This document shows positions 1 through 9,182 of a stretch of 64,000 nucleotides of DNA, one piece after another (position 1 is the first letter of the stretch; every line of letters begins with the position of its first letter). A program made the translations under genes and the position numbers. The DNA lies in contig NZ_SPVH01000006.1 of NCBI RefSeq assembly GCF_004614235.1, forward strand, positions 62,001 through 126,000, in the 5' to 3' direction. This DNA comes from Brevundimonas intermedia. GTDB lineage: Bacteria; Pseudomonadota; Alphaproteobacteria; Caulobacterales; Caulobacteraceae. The notes beneath the pieces were generated by a model. The model was not told the origin of the DNA. It made no database searches and saw only the letters and a list, made by a program, of their open reading frames with translations.

Positions 1-410
1 GCCGCGTCCTGCCAGAAGTTGCCGACGCCGTCGCCGAGGAAGCTGGGCGTGGGAATGCGATCGGTTGCGGTCAGGATGGCTTCGGCTTCGGCCCGGAAGG
101 TCTCGTAGCGCGGGTCGCCGGTCAGGACTGCGAGAGACTTGCGGTTCTCCTCGGCGACGAAGGCCATGGCCTCAGCCCCGTCCACCTGTTCCAGCGCCAG
201 ATGGTCGTCGGCGGCTGCGACGCCTGCCGGGGTCAGGTCGCGGGGGAAGTGGGGCGGCGGCAGTTGCATGGTCAAAGCAGCGCCATCTGGTCCTGAACAG
301 TCATAACAGACCGGCTTGTCTTGCGCCGGAGCCGTCGTGGTCTGTGCGAGCACGGGCGTCGCCCCCATCAGAAGGGCCGGAATGGCGGCGGACAGGATCA
401 GGTGACGCAT
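1..410 (-). CDS. S9 family (prolyl oligopeptidase-like) peptidase, N-terminal part only
   Basis: The gene begins at the ATG at 410 and runs off the left edge, so only about 136 residues are visible. It opens with a signal peptide (MRHLILSAAIPALLMGATPVLAQ). The part around [20 protein letters not shown] and NFWQDA aligns with residues near the N-terminus of the complete S9A peptidase at 572-2758, which has RIPSPGF and NFWQDAQHVRG. The two are therefore tandem paralogues, presumably periplasmic serine peptidases acting on oligopeptides. The catalytic domain lies outside the window, so activity cannot be judged. The distinctive Cys pair in VCYDCSGPDG after the signal peptide is absent from the neighbour. 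Confidence 0.8.
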   Translation of the reverse strand, partial: MRHLILSAAIPALLMGATPVLAQTTTAPAQDKPVCYDCSGPDGAALTMQLPPPHFPRDLTPAGVAAADDHLALEQVDGAEAMAFVAEENRKSLAVLTGDPRYETFRAEAEAILTATDRIPTPSFLGDGVGNFWQDA

Positions 411-430
411 TCGAAAACTCCGCAAACTAA

Positions 431-566
431 TCCTCCTCCGCATCGCGGGGGAGGGGGACCGCCGCAGGCGGTGGAGGGGGCGGAACCAGACAGGGTGCAT
501 GGGGTCGCCCCCTCCACCACTTCGTGGTCCCCCTCCCCCGTTCGCAAGCGCTCACGGGGGAGGATT
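431..566. repeat. Dispersed intergenic palindromic repeat, copy A
   Basis: A long imperfect palindrome of about 136 bases fills the gap between the two S9 peptidase genes. The right arm holds a 34-base core at 507-540 that recurs at 15921-15954 and 27428-27461. Inside the core ACCAC TTC GTGGT forms a 5-base-pair hairpin. The left arm carries the complementary blocks (GGGGGACC, GGTGGAGGGGGC). The other copies read ACCGC and GCGGT in the stem, which is a compensatory change. Confidence 0.8.
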
Positions 567-571
567 GAGTT

Positions 572-2758
572 CTATTCCTGCGCCGGCGTGTCCATCAGGC
601 GGCGCGACAGATAGGTGTATTCCAACGCTAGGCGGCGCGCGGTCTCGCGCAGGTTCGCCCCGGCCGCATGGCCGCCATCGACGTTCTCGTAGAACAGGAC
701 CGGATAGCCCAGTTCCTCCAGACGCGCCGCCGCCTTGCGGGCATGGCCCGGATGGACGCGGTCGTCCTTGGTCGAGGTGTGGATGAAGACTTCCGGGTAG
801 GGCTGGCCGGCGCGCAGGTTCTGATAGGGCGAATATTGCTCGATCCAGGCGCGCTGTTCGGGGATGTCGGGGTTGCCGTATTCGCCGATCCACGAGGCGC
901 CGGCCAGCAGCTTGTGGAAGCGCAGCATGTCGAACAGGGGCACCTGGATGACGGCGGCGTTGATGAGGTCCGGCCGCTGCGTCAGCATCGCCCCCATGAA
1001 CAGGCCGCCTTGCGAGCCGCCCATGATGCCCAGCTTGGGCTGGCTGGTGATGTTGCGCTGGGTCAGGTCCAGGGCCACGGCCTGGAAGTCCTCGTGCGCG
1101 CGCTGGCGGTTCTGCTGCAGGGCCGCCTCGTGCCAGCGGGGGCCGAACTCGCCGCCGCCGCGCGTATTGGCGATGACATAGACCCCGCCGCGCTCAAGCC
1201 ACAGCTTGCCGACCGTCGCCGAATAGCCCGGCAGCAGCGAGCTTTCGAACCCGCCGTAGCCGTAGAGTAATGTGGGGTTCGAGCCGTCCAGCGGCATGTC
1301 CGCCTTATGGACCACGAAATAGGGGATCATCGTGCCGTCGGCCGAGCGGGCCTCGTGCTGGTCCACCGTCATGCCGGCGGCGTCGAACTTGGCCGGCATC
1401 GACTTGACCTGATCCACCGCGCCGGTCGCCGCATCGGCCAGCCACAGGCTGGACGGGTTCAGATAACCGGTGACGCTGACGAAGACCTTGTCGTCCTTCT
1501 CGGAGGCCGAGCCGATGCCGACCGAGACGTTCTGCGGCAGGTCCAGGGTCGTGTGCGCCCATTCTCCATCACCCGGCGTATAGACCCGCACCGAGCCGCG
1601 CACATTGTCATACAGGGCCACGACCAGACGGTTGCGCGTGACGTTGACGCCCTCGATCGCCTGACGCTCGGTCGGACGCAGCACCAGCTGGGCCGGGGTC
1701 GCCTGATCGGCCAGCCAAGCCTCCAGCGGCCAGGCGATCAGGTCGCCGGTCTTGAAATCCTGGCCCGACGGCGCGGTCCAGTCCTGTTTCAACGACACCA
1801 GCAGCCGCCCGTCCACCAGACCGGTGATGTCGGACTTGGCCGGCAGCTGAAGCTGGGTCAGGGCGCCGTCGTCGGTCAGCCGCCAGGTCTCGGACGAATA
1901 GAAGTCCACCGAACGGTTGATCAGCGTCGCCTTCACCACCCCGTCGGCGTCGCGCAGCGTATAGCCGGACACCGAGACGTCCGTCGGCTTGCCGGTGAAC
2001 AGGGTCTCGGCCTGATCCAGGCCCTGACCGCGCTTCAGGCGCTTGACCACCATCGGATAGCCCGAGTCGGTCAGGGTGCCGGGACCGAAGTCGCGCGAGA
2101 TCAGCAGGGTGTCCTTGTCGATCCAGGACGCGCCGCCTTTAGATTCCGGCAGGACGATGCCGCCCTCGACGAACTTGCGCTCGACGCTGTCGAACTCGCG
2201 CAGGGTCACCGCGTCCTTGCCGCCGTTCGACAGGCTGAGCAGGCAATAGCGTTCCTCAGGCGCCAGGCAGGTCGCGCCCTTGTAGACCCAGTTCTGGCCC
2301 TCGGCCGCCGCCAGGGCGTCGATGTCCAGGATGGTCTGCCATTCCGGCGTCGCAGTGCGATAGCTGTCCAGCGTGGTCCGGCGCCAGACGCCGCGCACAT
2401 GCTGGGCGTCCTGCCAGAAGTTGTCGATATGGCCGTCGTGGGTGAAGCCCGGCGAGGGGATGCGGTCCTGGGCCTGGACGATCTCCAGCGCCTGCTGGTG
2501 CAGCGGTTCGTAGCGCGCATCGCCCTGCAGAACGGCGAAGGTGCGGTCGTTGTGGGCCTTGACCCATTCCATCGCCCGCTCGCCCTCGACCTCCTCCAGC
2601 CACAGATAGGGATCGGTCGCGTCGCTGGTCGCGAAAGCGCCGGAAGCGGGGGCGGGAGCGGGAGCGGGAGAAGATGAAGGGGTCTGGGCCATGGATACCG
2701 AAGTCAGGCTGGTGGAGGCGAGAAGGGCCGCGAGCGCGACGGCGGAAGAGCGGATCAT
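572..2758 (-). CDS. Secreted prolyl oligopeptidase family (S9A) serine peptidase
   Basis: The 728-residue protein has a signal peptide (through about residue 25, ending SVSMAQ), a short Ser/Pro/Ala-rich linker (PAPAPAPAS) and then the two S9A domains: a beta-propeller in the first two thirds and a C-terminal alpha/beta hydrolase. The catalytic Ser sits in GGSQGG near residue 583, Asp in DDRVH near 665 and His in GGHAAG near 697; YGYGGF is the usual oxyanion-side motif. It should cleave small peptides, often after Pro, in the periplasm. Length and motifs are complete. It is the second of a tandem pair with the partial gene at the left edge, separated from it by a palindromic repeat. Confidence 0.93.
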   Translation of the reverse strand: MIRSSAVALAALLASTSLTSVSMAQTPSSSPAPAPAPASGAFATSDATDPYLWLEEVEGERAMEWVKAHNDRTFAVLQGDARYEPLHQQALEIVQAQDRIPSPGFTHDGHIDNFWQDAQHVRGVWRRTTLDSYRTATPEWQTILDIDALAAAEGQNWVYKGATCLAPEERYCLLSLSNGGKDAVTLREFDSVERKFVEGGIVLPESKGGASWIDKDTLLISRDFGPGTLTDSGYPMVVKRLKRGQGLDQAETLFTGKPTDVSVSGYTLRDADGVVKATLINRSVDFYSSETWRLTDDGALTQLQLPAKSDITGLVDGRLLVSLKQDWTAPSGQDFKTGDLIAWPLEAWLADQATPAQLVLRPTERQAIEGVNVTRNRLVVALYDNVRGSVRVYTPGDGEWAHTTLDLPQNVSVGIGSASEKDDKVFVSVTGYLNPSSLWLADAATGAVDQVKSMPAKFDAAGMTVDQHEARSADGTMIPYFVVHKADMPLDGSNPTLLYGYGGFESSLLPGYSATVGKLWLERGGVYVIANTRGGGEFGPRWHEAALQQNRQRAHEDFQAVALDLTQRNITSQPKLGIMGGSQGGLFMGAMLTQRPDLINAAVIQVPLFDMLRFHKLLAGASWIGEYGNPDIPEQRAWIEQYSPYQNLRAGQPYPEVFIHTSTKDDRVHPGHARKAAARLEELGYPVLFYENVDGGHAAGANLRETARRLALEYTYLSRRLMDTPAQE

Positions 2759-2840
2759 GGACAGTCCCCGAAAAACGACGCCGGCACCTTAGCGGCGAGA
2801 CCTAGGGCGGCAAGCGCGCCGCCCGAACCTTACGGCTTTG

Positions 2841-3680
2841 TCATGATCCTTCGTCAGGGATGCAGAGCAGATTGCCGCAGGCCTTGCAGTGGACGGCGTC
2901 CTGATCGTGCGTCTGCAGGCCGCAGCGCTCGCACGGATAGCGCACCTTGTGCGGCTTGATCAGGGCCTGGGCGAGCCGCAGGAACAACGTGATCCCCACC
3001 AGCATGACGGCGATCGACAGCAGTCGCCCCCAAGGGCCAGGCAGGGTCACATCTCCGAAGCCTGTCGTCGTCAGGGTCGCCACGGTGAAATACAGAGCGT
3101 CGACATAGCCGGAAATGCCGTCGTGGCCTCTGAACGTCGCATAGACGAAGCCGGTCGCCACGAAGACGAAGGTGATCAGGTTGGCCAGGGCGCGCGCGAT
3201 CCCTTCGACCCGCGTGTCGTCGAATCGAGCCCCGATGGTTCGCCAGAAAAAATCCGAGTTCAACAAGGTCCACAGCCGCAGCATCCGCAGGAAGCCGAGG
3301 TTGAACAGCCAGGCCGGGAACAACAGGGTCGCGAGCACAAACAGATCAACCCAGACGATGGGCCGCTTCAGCCAGTCCTTGATGTCCGCATAGGCATAGG
3401 CGCGCGCAGCGAGGTCCAATGCGAGCACTGTGGCGATCAGATAATCCAGGGCATAGAAGGCCCAACCCATATTCTTCAGGATCGGCGCCGCCAGGAAGAA
3501 GGCGATGATGGCCAGGTCGATCACGATGACCGTCAGCCGGAACCGCACCGCCGGAGGCTGCGAGCCATGATACAGATAGCGCAGCCGCGCCCGCAGGCGC
3601 AGGCCGTCCTGCCGGGATTCGGTGTCGGTCTGAGACAAATCAACCTTCCGCTCGTCCCGGCGAAGCCGAGCTTGATGCAC
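2841..3680 (-). CDS. Voltage-gated-like K+ channel with C-terminal zinc ribbon
   Basis: This 279-residue membrane protein has several hydrophobic segments from about residue 50 onward, then a pore loop with the selectivity filter TLTTTGFGDV near residue 210 followed by a last membrane helix. That fits the six-helix ion-transport family (K+ channel type). The segment FLRMLRLWTLL resembles an S4-like region but carries few basic residues, so voltage sensing is doubtful. The tail ends with CERCG and, 12 residues on, CKACG, a four-cysteine zinc-ribbon spacing that is unusual for such channels. It is transcribed away from dapF. An upstream in-frame region is Arg-rich, and the true start could be slightly internal. 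Confidence 0.8.
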   Translation of the reverse strand: MHQARLRRDERKVDLSQTDTESRQDGLRLRARLRYLYHGSQPPAVRFRLTVIVIDLAIIAFFLAAPILKNMGWAFYALDYLIATVLALDLAARAYAYADIKDWLKRPIVWVDLFVLATLLFPAWLFNLGFLRMLRLWTLLNSDFFWRTIGARFDDTRVEGIARALANLITFVFVATGFVYATFRGHDGISGYVDALYFTVATLTTTGFGDVTLPGPWGRLLSIAVMLVGITLFLRLAQALIKPHKVRYPCERCGLQTHDQDAVHCKACGNLLCIPDEGS

Positions 3681-3781
3681 CGGGCACTCAACCGCTTACG
3701 GCTCGGCATGTCCAACGGTTCCGACATGGACGAACGGCGAGGGAGATTTCGCGAAACGCGCACGCGGCCTATATGGCCTGC

Positions 3782-4612
3782 ATGACCCGTCCTTTCGTCA
3801 AGATGAACGGCGCCGGCAATGACTTCGTCGTCGTCAATGCGCTGGAACAGCCGTTCGCTCCCGGCGAAGACCAGATTCGCGCGCTGGGCGACCGCGAGAC
3901 GGGCGAAGGGTTCGACCAGCTGATCGCCATCGAACCCTCCGCGACGGCCGACGCCTTCATGCGGGTCTGGAACGCCGATGGGTCGATGGTCGAGACCTGC
4001 GGCAATGCCCTGCGCTGCGTCGGTTGGCTGCTGATGCAGGCGAACGGCGCGGATCGCGTCGTCATAGATACGGCGGGCGGCCCGACCACCGCCACCCGCG
4101 CCGGCGACCACCGCGTGACTGTGGACATGGGCAAGCCCCGGCTCGACTGGACCCAGGTGCCGTTGGCCGAGGAGATGGACACGCGCGGGATCGAGCTTCA
4201 GGTCGGGCCGATCGATGCGCCGATCCTGTACACGCCGGGCGCCGTCTCCATGGGCAATCCGCACGTGGTCTTCTTCACCGACCGCCAGGACGACGGATTC
4301 GTCACCGGATCCGGCTCGCTGGTCGAGCATCACCCGCTGTTCCCGCAAGGGGTCAATGTCGGCTTCGCCAATGTGCTGGACCGCGACCACATCCGCCTGC
4401 GGGTCTGGGAGCGCGGGGCCGGCCTGACGAAAGCCTGCGGCACCGGCGCCTGCGCCGCCCTGGTCGCGACGGCCCGGCGAGGCCTGACGGACCGCAAGGC
4501 GACGGTGGTGGTGGACGGCGGCGAGATGGTCATCGACTGGGATGCGCAGACCGATCATGTGCTGATGACCGGGCCGGTCGAGATCGAACGCACGGGCATG
4601 CTGGCGATCTGA
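3782..4612 (+). CDS. dapF: Diaminopimelate epimerase
   Basis: DapF converts LL- to meso-diaminopimelate, the last epimerisation before lysine and peptidoglycan precursors, in the cytoplasm without a cofactor. The two catalytic cysteines are visible in VETCGNALRC (about residue 72) and LTKACGTGACAA (about 218). The N-terminal KMNGAGNDF motif is also standard. The ATG at 3782 (MTRPF) is preferred over the in-frame ATG at 3773 because family members start just before the KMNGAGNDF strand. The length of 276 residues is normal. It stands alone, divergent from the channel gene. Confidence 0.97.
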   Translation: MTRPFVKMNGAGNDFVVVNALEQPFAPGEDQIRALGDRETGEGFDQLIAIEPSATADAFMRVWNADGSMVETCGNALRCVGWLLMQANGADRVVIDTAGGPTTATRAGDHRVTVDMGKPRLDWTQVPLAEEMDTRGIELQVGPIDAPILYTPGAVSMGNPHVVFFTDRQDDGFVTGSGSLVEHHPLFPQGVNVGFANVLDRDHIRLRVWERGAGLTKACGTGACAALVATARRGLTDRKATVVVDGGEMVIDWDAQTDHVLMTGPVEIERTGMLAI

Positions 4613-4744
4613 CCGCTTGACGTTGACGCCCGCGTCAAGCCTCTCGGCTGATTGCCCGGCTTCCTCCGCGTCAAGGGTTGGCGCGGCCGTTCCCACACTC
4701 TAGGACACGAAGGGTTACAGCCCCGCCGACGCCCTGGACGACCG

Positions 4745-7075
4745 ATGCCCGATCAAACCGAAAAACAGACCTTCTCAGATCAGGAAGCCCTCGACTTCCA
4801 CCGCATCCCCACGCCGGGCAAGATCTCCATGGCCCCGACCAAGCCGATGGCGACCCAGCGCGATCTGTCGCTGGCCTATTCGCCGGGCGTGGCCGTGCCG
4901 GTCCTGGCCATCGCCGCCGATGCGGACAAAGCCTATGACTACACGGCCAAGGGCAATCTGGTCGCCGTGATCTCGAACGGCACGGCCATCCTGGGCCTGG
5001 GCAATCTGGGCCACATGGCCTCCAAGCCGGTGATGGAAGGCAAGTCGGTCCTGTTCAAGCGGTTCGCCGACGTCGATAGCTTCGACGTCGAGGTGAAGAC
5101 CACCGACCCGGACGAGTTCATCACCGTCGTCAAGAACATCGGCGACACCTGGGGCGGCATCAATCTGGAGGACATCAAGTCCCCGGAATGTTTCGTCATC
5201 GAGAGCGAGCTTCAGGACCTGCTGGACATCCCCGTCTTCCATGACGACCAGCACGGCACGGCCATCATCTCGACCGCCGGCCTGATCAACGCCTGCCATG
5301 TCGCGGGCAAGAAGCTGGACGAGGTCAAGGTGGTGCTGGCGGGCGCCGGGGCAGCGGGCCTGTCGTCCATCGCCCTGATGAAGGCCGCAGGCGTTAAGGC
5401 CGAGAACACCGTGATCTGCGACCGGGACGGCGTGGTCTATCAAGGCCGCGAACACGGCATGGACCAGTGGAAGGCCGCCCATGCGACCGACACCCCGCTG
5501 CGCACTTTAGCCGAGGCCATGGTCGGCGCCGATGTGGTGCTGGGCCTGTCGGCCAAGGGCGCGATCACCAAGGAGATGGTGGCGTCGATGGCCCCCAATC
5601 CGATCATCTTCGCCATGGCCAACCCCGATCCCGAGATCACGCCCGAGGACGTCCAGTCGGTGCGTTCGGACGCCATCATCGCCACAGGCCGCTCGGACTA
5701 TGTGAACCAGGTCAACAACGTCCTGGCCTTCCCCTATCTGTTCCGGGGCGCGCTGGACGTGCGGGCGCGCCGCGTGAACCACGAGATGAAGATCGCCTGC
5801 GCCCAGGCCCTGGCCGCCTTGGCGCGCGAGGATGTGCCGGACGAGGTCGCCGCCGCCTATCGCGGGCGCAAGCTGAAGTTCGGCCCGGACTACATCATTC
5901 CGACGCCGTTCGATCCGCGCCTGATCTGGTACATCCCGCCCTTCATCGCCCAGGCGGCGATGGATACCGGCGTGGCCCGCGTCCAGATCGAGGACATGGA
6001 CGCCTATCGCAACGCCCTGCGTTCGCGCGTCGATCCGTCCGCCGCCCTGATGCAGAAGATCAGCTCGGCCGTGCGCGGCGGGCCGAACAAGCGCGTCGTC
6101 TTCGCCGAGGGCGAGGAGCCGGCCGTCATCCGCGCCGCCTGGGGCTTCAAACAGGCCGACCTGGGCACGCCGCTTCTGGTCGGGCGTGAGGATTTGATCC
6201 GTCAGAACGCCGCCGAGGCGGGTCTGAACTTCGACGAACTGGGCATCGAGATCATCAACGCCCGCGTCTCGGACCACAATGTCGAGGACACCGACTGGCT
6301 GTACGAAAAACTGCAGCGCCGGGGCTATCTGCGCCGCGACGTGCAGCGGATGATCAACCAGGACCGCAACTATTTCGCCGCCACCCTGGTCGCCAAGGGC
6401 CGGGCCGACGCCATGGTCGCGGGCGTAACCCGCAACTTCAACATGGCGCTGAAGGAGGTCCAGCGCGTTCTGGACGTCGAGGACACCCTGATCGGCCTGT
6501 CGATCCTGCTGGCCAAGGGCCGGACCCTGTTCGTCGCCGACACCACCATCCACGAGCTGCCCAACGCCGAAGAACTGGCCGACATTGCCGTCAAGGCGGC
6601 CGAGACGGTGCGCAGGCTGGGCCGCAATCCGCGCGTGGCCTTCCTCAGCTATTCGACCTTCGGCAATCCGCCCGGCGACCGCGCCGAGAAGGTCCGCGAG
6701 GCCATCCGCATCCTGGACAAGAAGGGCGTCGATTTCGAATACGAGGGCGAAATGCCGCCCGAGGTCGCGCTCGATCCCAAGGGGCATTCGGCCTACGCCT
6801 TCAACCGCCTGACCAAGCCCGCCAACATCCTGGTCATGCCCGCCATCCATTCGGCCGCCATCTCGACCAAACTGGTCCAGGCCCTGGGCGGCGCGACCGT
6901 GATCGGCCCGCTGCTGGTCGGCCTGGAGAAGCCGGTTCAGATCGTGTCCCTGGGCGCTTCGGTTTCGGAGATCATCACCGCCGCCACCTTCGCCGCCTAT
7001 GACGCCGGTCCCGCCTTTCAGGGGTCGGGTCTGACCTCGGCGCCGCGTCCGCCGGCGGCCGTGGTCGAGCGTTGA
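4745..7075 (+). CDS. maeB: NADP-dependent malic enzyme with phosphotransacetylase-like domain
   Basis: The enzyme oxidatively decarboxylates malate to pyruvate. Residues 1 to about 430 form the malic enzyme part, with HDDQHGTAI and the nucleotide-binding GAGAAGLSSIA. The C-terminal 330 residues resemble phosphate acetyltransferase and in this family are thought to be regulatory (acetyl-CoA sensing) rather than catalytic. The ATG at 4745 (MPDQTEKQTF) gives 776 residues, the usual MaeB length; an in-frame TTG at 4652 would add an unlikely tail. The stop overlaps the TTG start of rsmI by four bases, suggesting co-transcription. Confidence 0.96.
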   Translation: MPDQTEKQTFSDQEALDFHRIPTPGKISMAPTKPMATQRDLSLAYSPGVAVPVLAIAADADKAYDYTAKGNLVAVISNGTAILGLGNLGHMASKPVMEGKSVLFKRFADVDSFDVEVKTTDPDEFITVVKNIGDTWGGINLEDIKSPECFVIESELQDLLDIPVFHDDQHGTAIISTAGLINACHVAGKKLDEVKVVLAGAGAAGLSSIALMKAAGVKAENTVICDRDGVVYQGREHGMDQWKAAHATDTPLRTLAEAMVGADVVLGLSAKGAITKEMVASMAPNPIIFAMANPDPEITPEDVQSVRSDAIIATGRSDYVNQVNNVLAFPYLFRGALDVRARRVNHEMKIACAQALAALAREDVPDEVAAAYRGRKLKFGPDYIIPTPFDPRLIWYIPPFIAQAAMDTGVARVQIEDMDAYRNALRSRVDPSAALMQKISSAVRGGPNKRVVFAEGEEPAVIRAAWGFKQADLGTPLLVGREDLIRQNAAEAGLNFDELGIEIINARVSDHNVEDTDWLYEKLQRRGYLRRDVQRMINQDRNYFAATLVAKGRADAMVAGVTRNFNMALKEVQRVLDVEDTLIGLSILLAKGRTLFVADTTIHELPNAEELADIAVKAAETVRRLGRNPRVAFLSYSTFGNPPGDRAEKVREAIRILDKKGVDFEYEGEMPPEVALDPKGHSAYAFNRLTKPANILVMPAIHSAAISTKLVQALGGATVIGPLLVGLEKPVQIVSLGASVSEIITAATFAAYDAGPAFQGSGLTSAPRPPAAVVER

Positions 7076-7944
7076 GCGAACTTTCGCCCTTCCCACCCGC
7101 CGCCCCGCCGCCCCGGCGGGTGGAACCGGGCCTGTATCTGGTCGCCACCCCGATCGGAAACCTGCGCGACATGACGCTGAGGGCGCTGGACGTACTGGCC
7201 GCCGCCGACCTGGTGCTGGCTGAGGACACCCGCGTCACCGCCAAACTTCTGGCGGCCTATGGGCTGAAGGCCAAGCTGGAACGCTGCGACGATCATGCGT
7301 CCGGCCGCGCCGCCGAACAGGCCATCGAACGCCTTCGCGAGGGCCAGGTCGTGGCCCTGGTGTCGGACGCGGGCACGCCCCTGGTCAGCGATCCCGGCTT
7401 CGTCGTCGCCCGTGCGGTGATCGCCGAGGGCCTGCCCGTCCATCCGATCCCCGGCCCGTCCAGCCTGCTGGCGGCCCTGTGCATCGCCGGCCTGCCCGCC
7501 GACCGGGTGTTGTTCGCCGGCTTCCTGCCGCCCAAGACGGCGGGTCGCACCGCCGCCCTGGAAGGCCTTAAGGGTCAGCGCCAGACCCTGGTCTTCTTCG
7601 AAAGCGGGCCGCGCCTGAGGGACAGCCTGACCGACATGGCCGCCGTGCTGGGCCCGCGCCCCGCCGCCGTCGCCCGCGAGCTGACCAAACTCTATGAAGA
7701 GTGCGTGCGCGGGACGCTGGATGCGCTGGCCGTCGATCCGCGCCTGGACGGTCCCAAGGGCGAGATCGTCGTGGTCGTCGGCCCCGGCGAAGAGGTTCAG
7801 GCGACCGAGGCCGACGCAGACGCCGCCCTGATCGACGCCCTGCAGACCCTGTCGACCGGCGACGCCGCCTCGGAGGTCGCCAAGGCCCTGGGGCTGAACC
7901 GCAAGACCCTCTATCGCCGCGCGCTGGAGCTGAAGGGCAAGTGA
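7072..7944 (+). CDS. rsmI: 16S rRNA (cytidine1402-2'-O)-methyltransferase
   Basis: RsmI methylates the ribose of C1402 in the ribosomal decoding centre using S-adenosylmethionine. The tetrapyrrole-methylase fold signatures are clear: LVATPIGNLRDMTLRAL, SDAGTPLVSDPG and IPGPSSLLAALCIAGLP. The family HTH-like tail (EVAKALGLNRKTLYRRAL) closes the 290-residue protein. Translation appears to start at TTG 7072, overlapping the maeB stop by four bases; the next in-frame start would remove the first part of the Pro-rich leader only. The downstream yraN start overlaps its stop, the common rsmI-yraN order. Confidence 0.95.
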   Translation: MSELSPFPPAAPPPRRVEPGLYLVATPIGNLRDMTLRALDVLAAADLVLAEDTRVTAKLLAAYGLKAKLERCDDHASGRAAEQAIERLREGQVVALVSDAGTPLVSDPGFVVARAVIAEGLPVHPIPGPSSLLAALCIAGLPADRVLFAGFLPPKTAGRTAALEGLKGQRQTLVFFESGPRLRDSLTDMAAVLGPRPAAVARELTKLYEECVRGTLDALAVDPRLDGPKGEIVVVVGPGEEVQATEADADAALIDALQTLSTGDAASEVAKALGLNRKTLYRRALELKGK

Positions 7945-8354
7945 ACCGGCGTCTGCCTCGCCCCGCGCCCGTGCGTCGCCCCAAGGCGGCGTGGCGTCAG
8001 GCGAAGGGCGGGGCGGCGTTCAAGGCCGGTCACGCCGCCGAATGGATCGCGGCGCTTTGGCTGATGCTGCGCGGCTATCGCGTCCTGGGCTTTCGGCTCA
8101 AGAGCCGGGCCGGCGAGATCGATCTGCTGGTCTGTCGCGGCCATGTGCTGGCCGTCGTCGAGGTCAAGCGCCGCGCGACGATGGAGGCGGCGATGCTGGC
8201 GCTGAAACCCGACCAGCACGACCGGCTGATCGCGGCGGGCGAGGCGATCCGACGCAATCGGCCGGGGCTGCAACGTCTTGATTTGAGAATTGATATGGTG
8301 GCGCTGGCTCCCTGGCGCGTTCCACGTCATCTTCGTGGCGTCGAAAGGCGCTGA
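7941..8354 (+). CDS. yraN: YraN family (UPF0102) endonuclease-like protein
   Basis: The 137-residue protein has the restriction-endonuclease-like core: GHAAEWIAALWL, then RLKSRAGEIDLL and VVEVKRR, matching the E...GEIDLI...EVK metal-binding pattern of the family. Its exact role is unsettled; it usually sits beside rsmI as here. The GTG at 7941 is chosen because it overlaps the rsmI stop by four bases (GTGA). The first 30 residues are Arg/Pro-rich and weakly conserved. Confidence 0.88.
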   Translation: MNRRLPRPAPVRRPKAAWRQAKGGAAFKAGHAAEWIAALWLMLRGYRVLGFRLKSRAGEIDLLVCRGHVLAVVEVKRRATMEAAMLALKPDQHDRLIAAGEAIRRNRPGLQRLDLRIDMVALAPWRVPRHLRGVERR

Positions 8355-8366
8355 CGAAGGGATCGC

Positions 8367-9182
8367 ATGACGCGCGAGGAGGCCGAGGCCATCCTGACCG
8401 CGGCCGGTCAGGCCGAGGACGACGCCTTCCCCCTGCTGGAGGCTGCGATCGCCTGCGCCATCCACGACCAGCCCTTGCGCGATCCCGAGCCTGTGCGCGC
8501 CCTCGCCCGCAACGCCTGCGAGCGGTTGAAGGAACGGATCGGCGGCGAAGGCCCCGACGAGGCCCTGTCCGAGACCCTGTGCGCGGACCTTCGGCTGAAC
8601 GGCGACCTGATCCATTTCGATCATCCCGGAAACACCGACATCATCGCGGTGGCCGAGCGGCGGCGCGGCCTGTCGGCCGCCCTGGCCGTCTTCTACCTGC
8701 ATGCGGCGCGGGAGGCGGGGATCACGGCGGCGGGCGTGGACTTCCCCGGCCATTTCATGATCCGCGTCGAGACGCCGGAGGGGCCGGTGGCTCTGGACCC
8801 GTTCAGCCAAGGGCGGCTGATCCTGCCCAGCGAACTGACCCGCCGTGCGCTTCGCGCCGGGCTGATGCCGCACGTCGCGGATCGGCTGGACATCCTTATG
8901 GCGCCAGTGACGGATCGCCAGTCCCTGATCCGGCTGCAGAACGTGCTGTTCAGCCGCGCCATTCGCGGCCGGGACTATGAGGCCGCAGAACGCTCGGCCC
9001 TGCGCCGCGCCCTGTTGGACCCCGACGACCACCGGCCCTGGCTCGACGTCGCATCGGCGCGCGAGAAACAGGGGGCGCTGGCCGGCTCGCTGCAGGCCCT
9101 ATCGCGCGCCCACGGCCTCGACGGGGCAGAGGAGGCGCGGCGGTTCACGACGTTCGAACGCGTGCGGATGCAGTTGAACTAA
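8367..9182 (+). CDS. SirB1-like transglutaminase-fold protein with TPR-type tail
   Basis: The 271-residue protein matches the SirB1 N-terminal (transglutaminase-like) family by the order [31 protein letters not shown] and ALDPFSQGR. The C-terminal quarter ([19 protein letters not shown] then [22 protein letters not shown]) looks like one or two TPR repeats. The function is not established; family members lack an obvious catalytic triad, and the expected Cys of the transglutaminase fold is not evident in the central region here. It follows yraN by 12 bases, so it may belong to the maeB-rsmI-yraN transcript. Its stop overlaps that of the convergent hydroxylase gene. Confidence 0.8.
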   Translation: MTREEAEAILTAAGQAEDDAFPLLEAAIACAIHDQPLRDPEPVRALARNACERLKERIGGEGPDEALSETLCADLRLNGDLIHFDHPGNTDIIAVAERRRGLSAALAVFYLHAAREAGITAAGVDFPGHFMIRVETPEGPVALDPFSQGRLILPSELTRRALRAGLMPHVADRLDILMAPVTDRQSLIRLQNVLFSRAIRGRDYEAAERSALRRALLDPDDHRPWLDVASAREKQGALAGSLQALSRAHGLDGAEEARRFTTFERVRMQLN

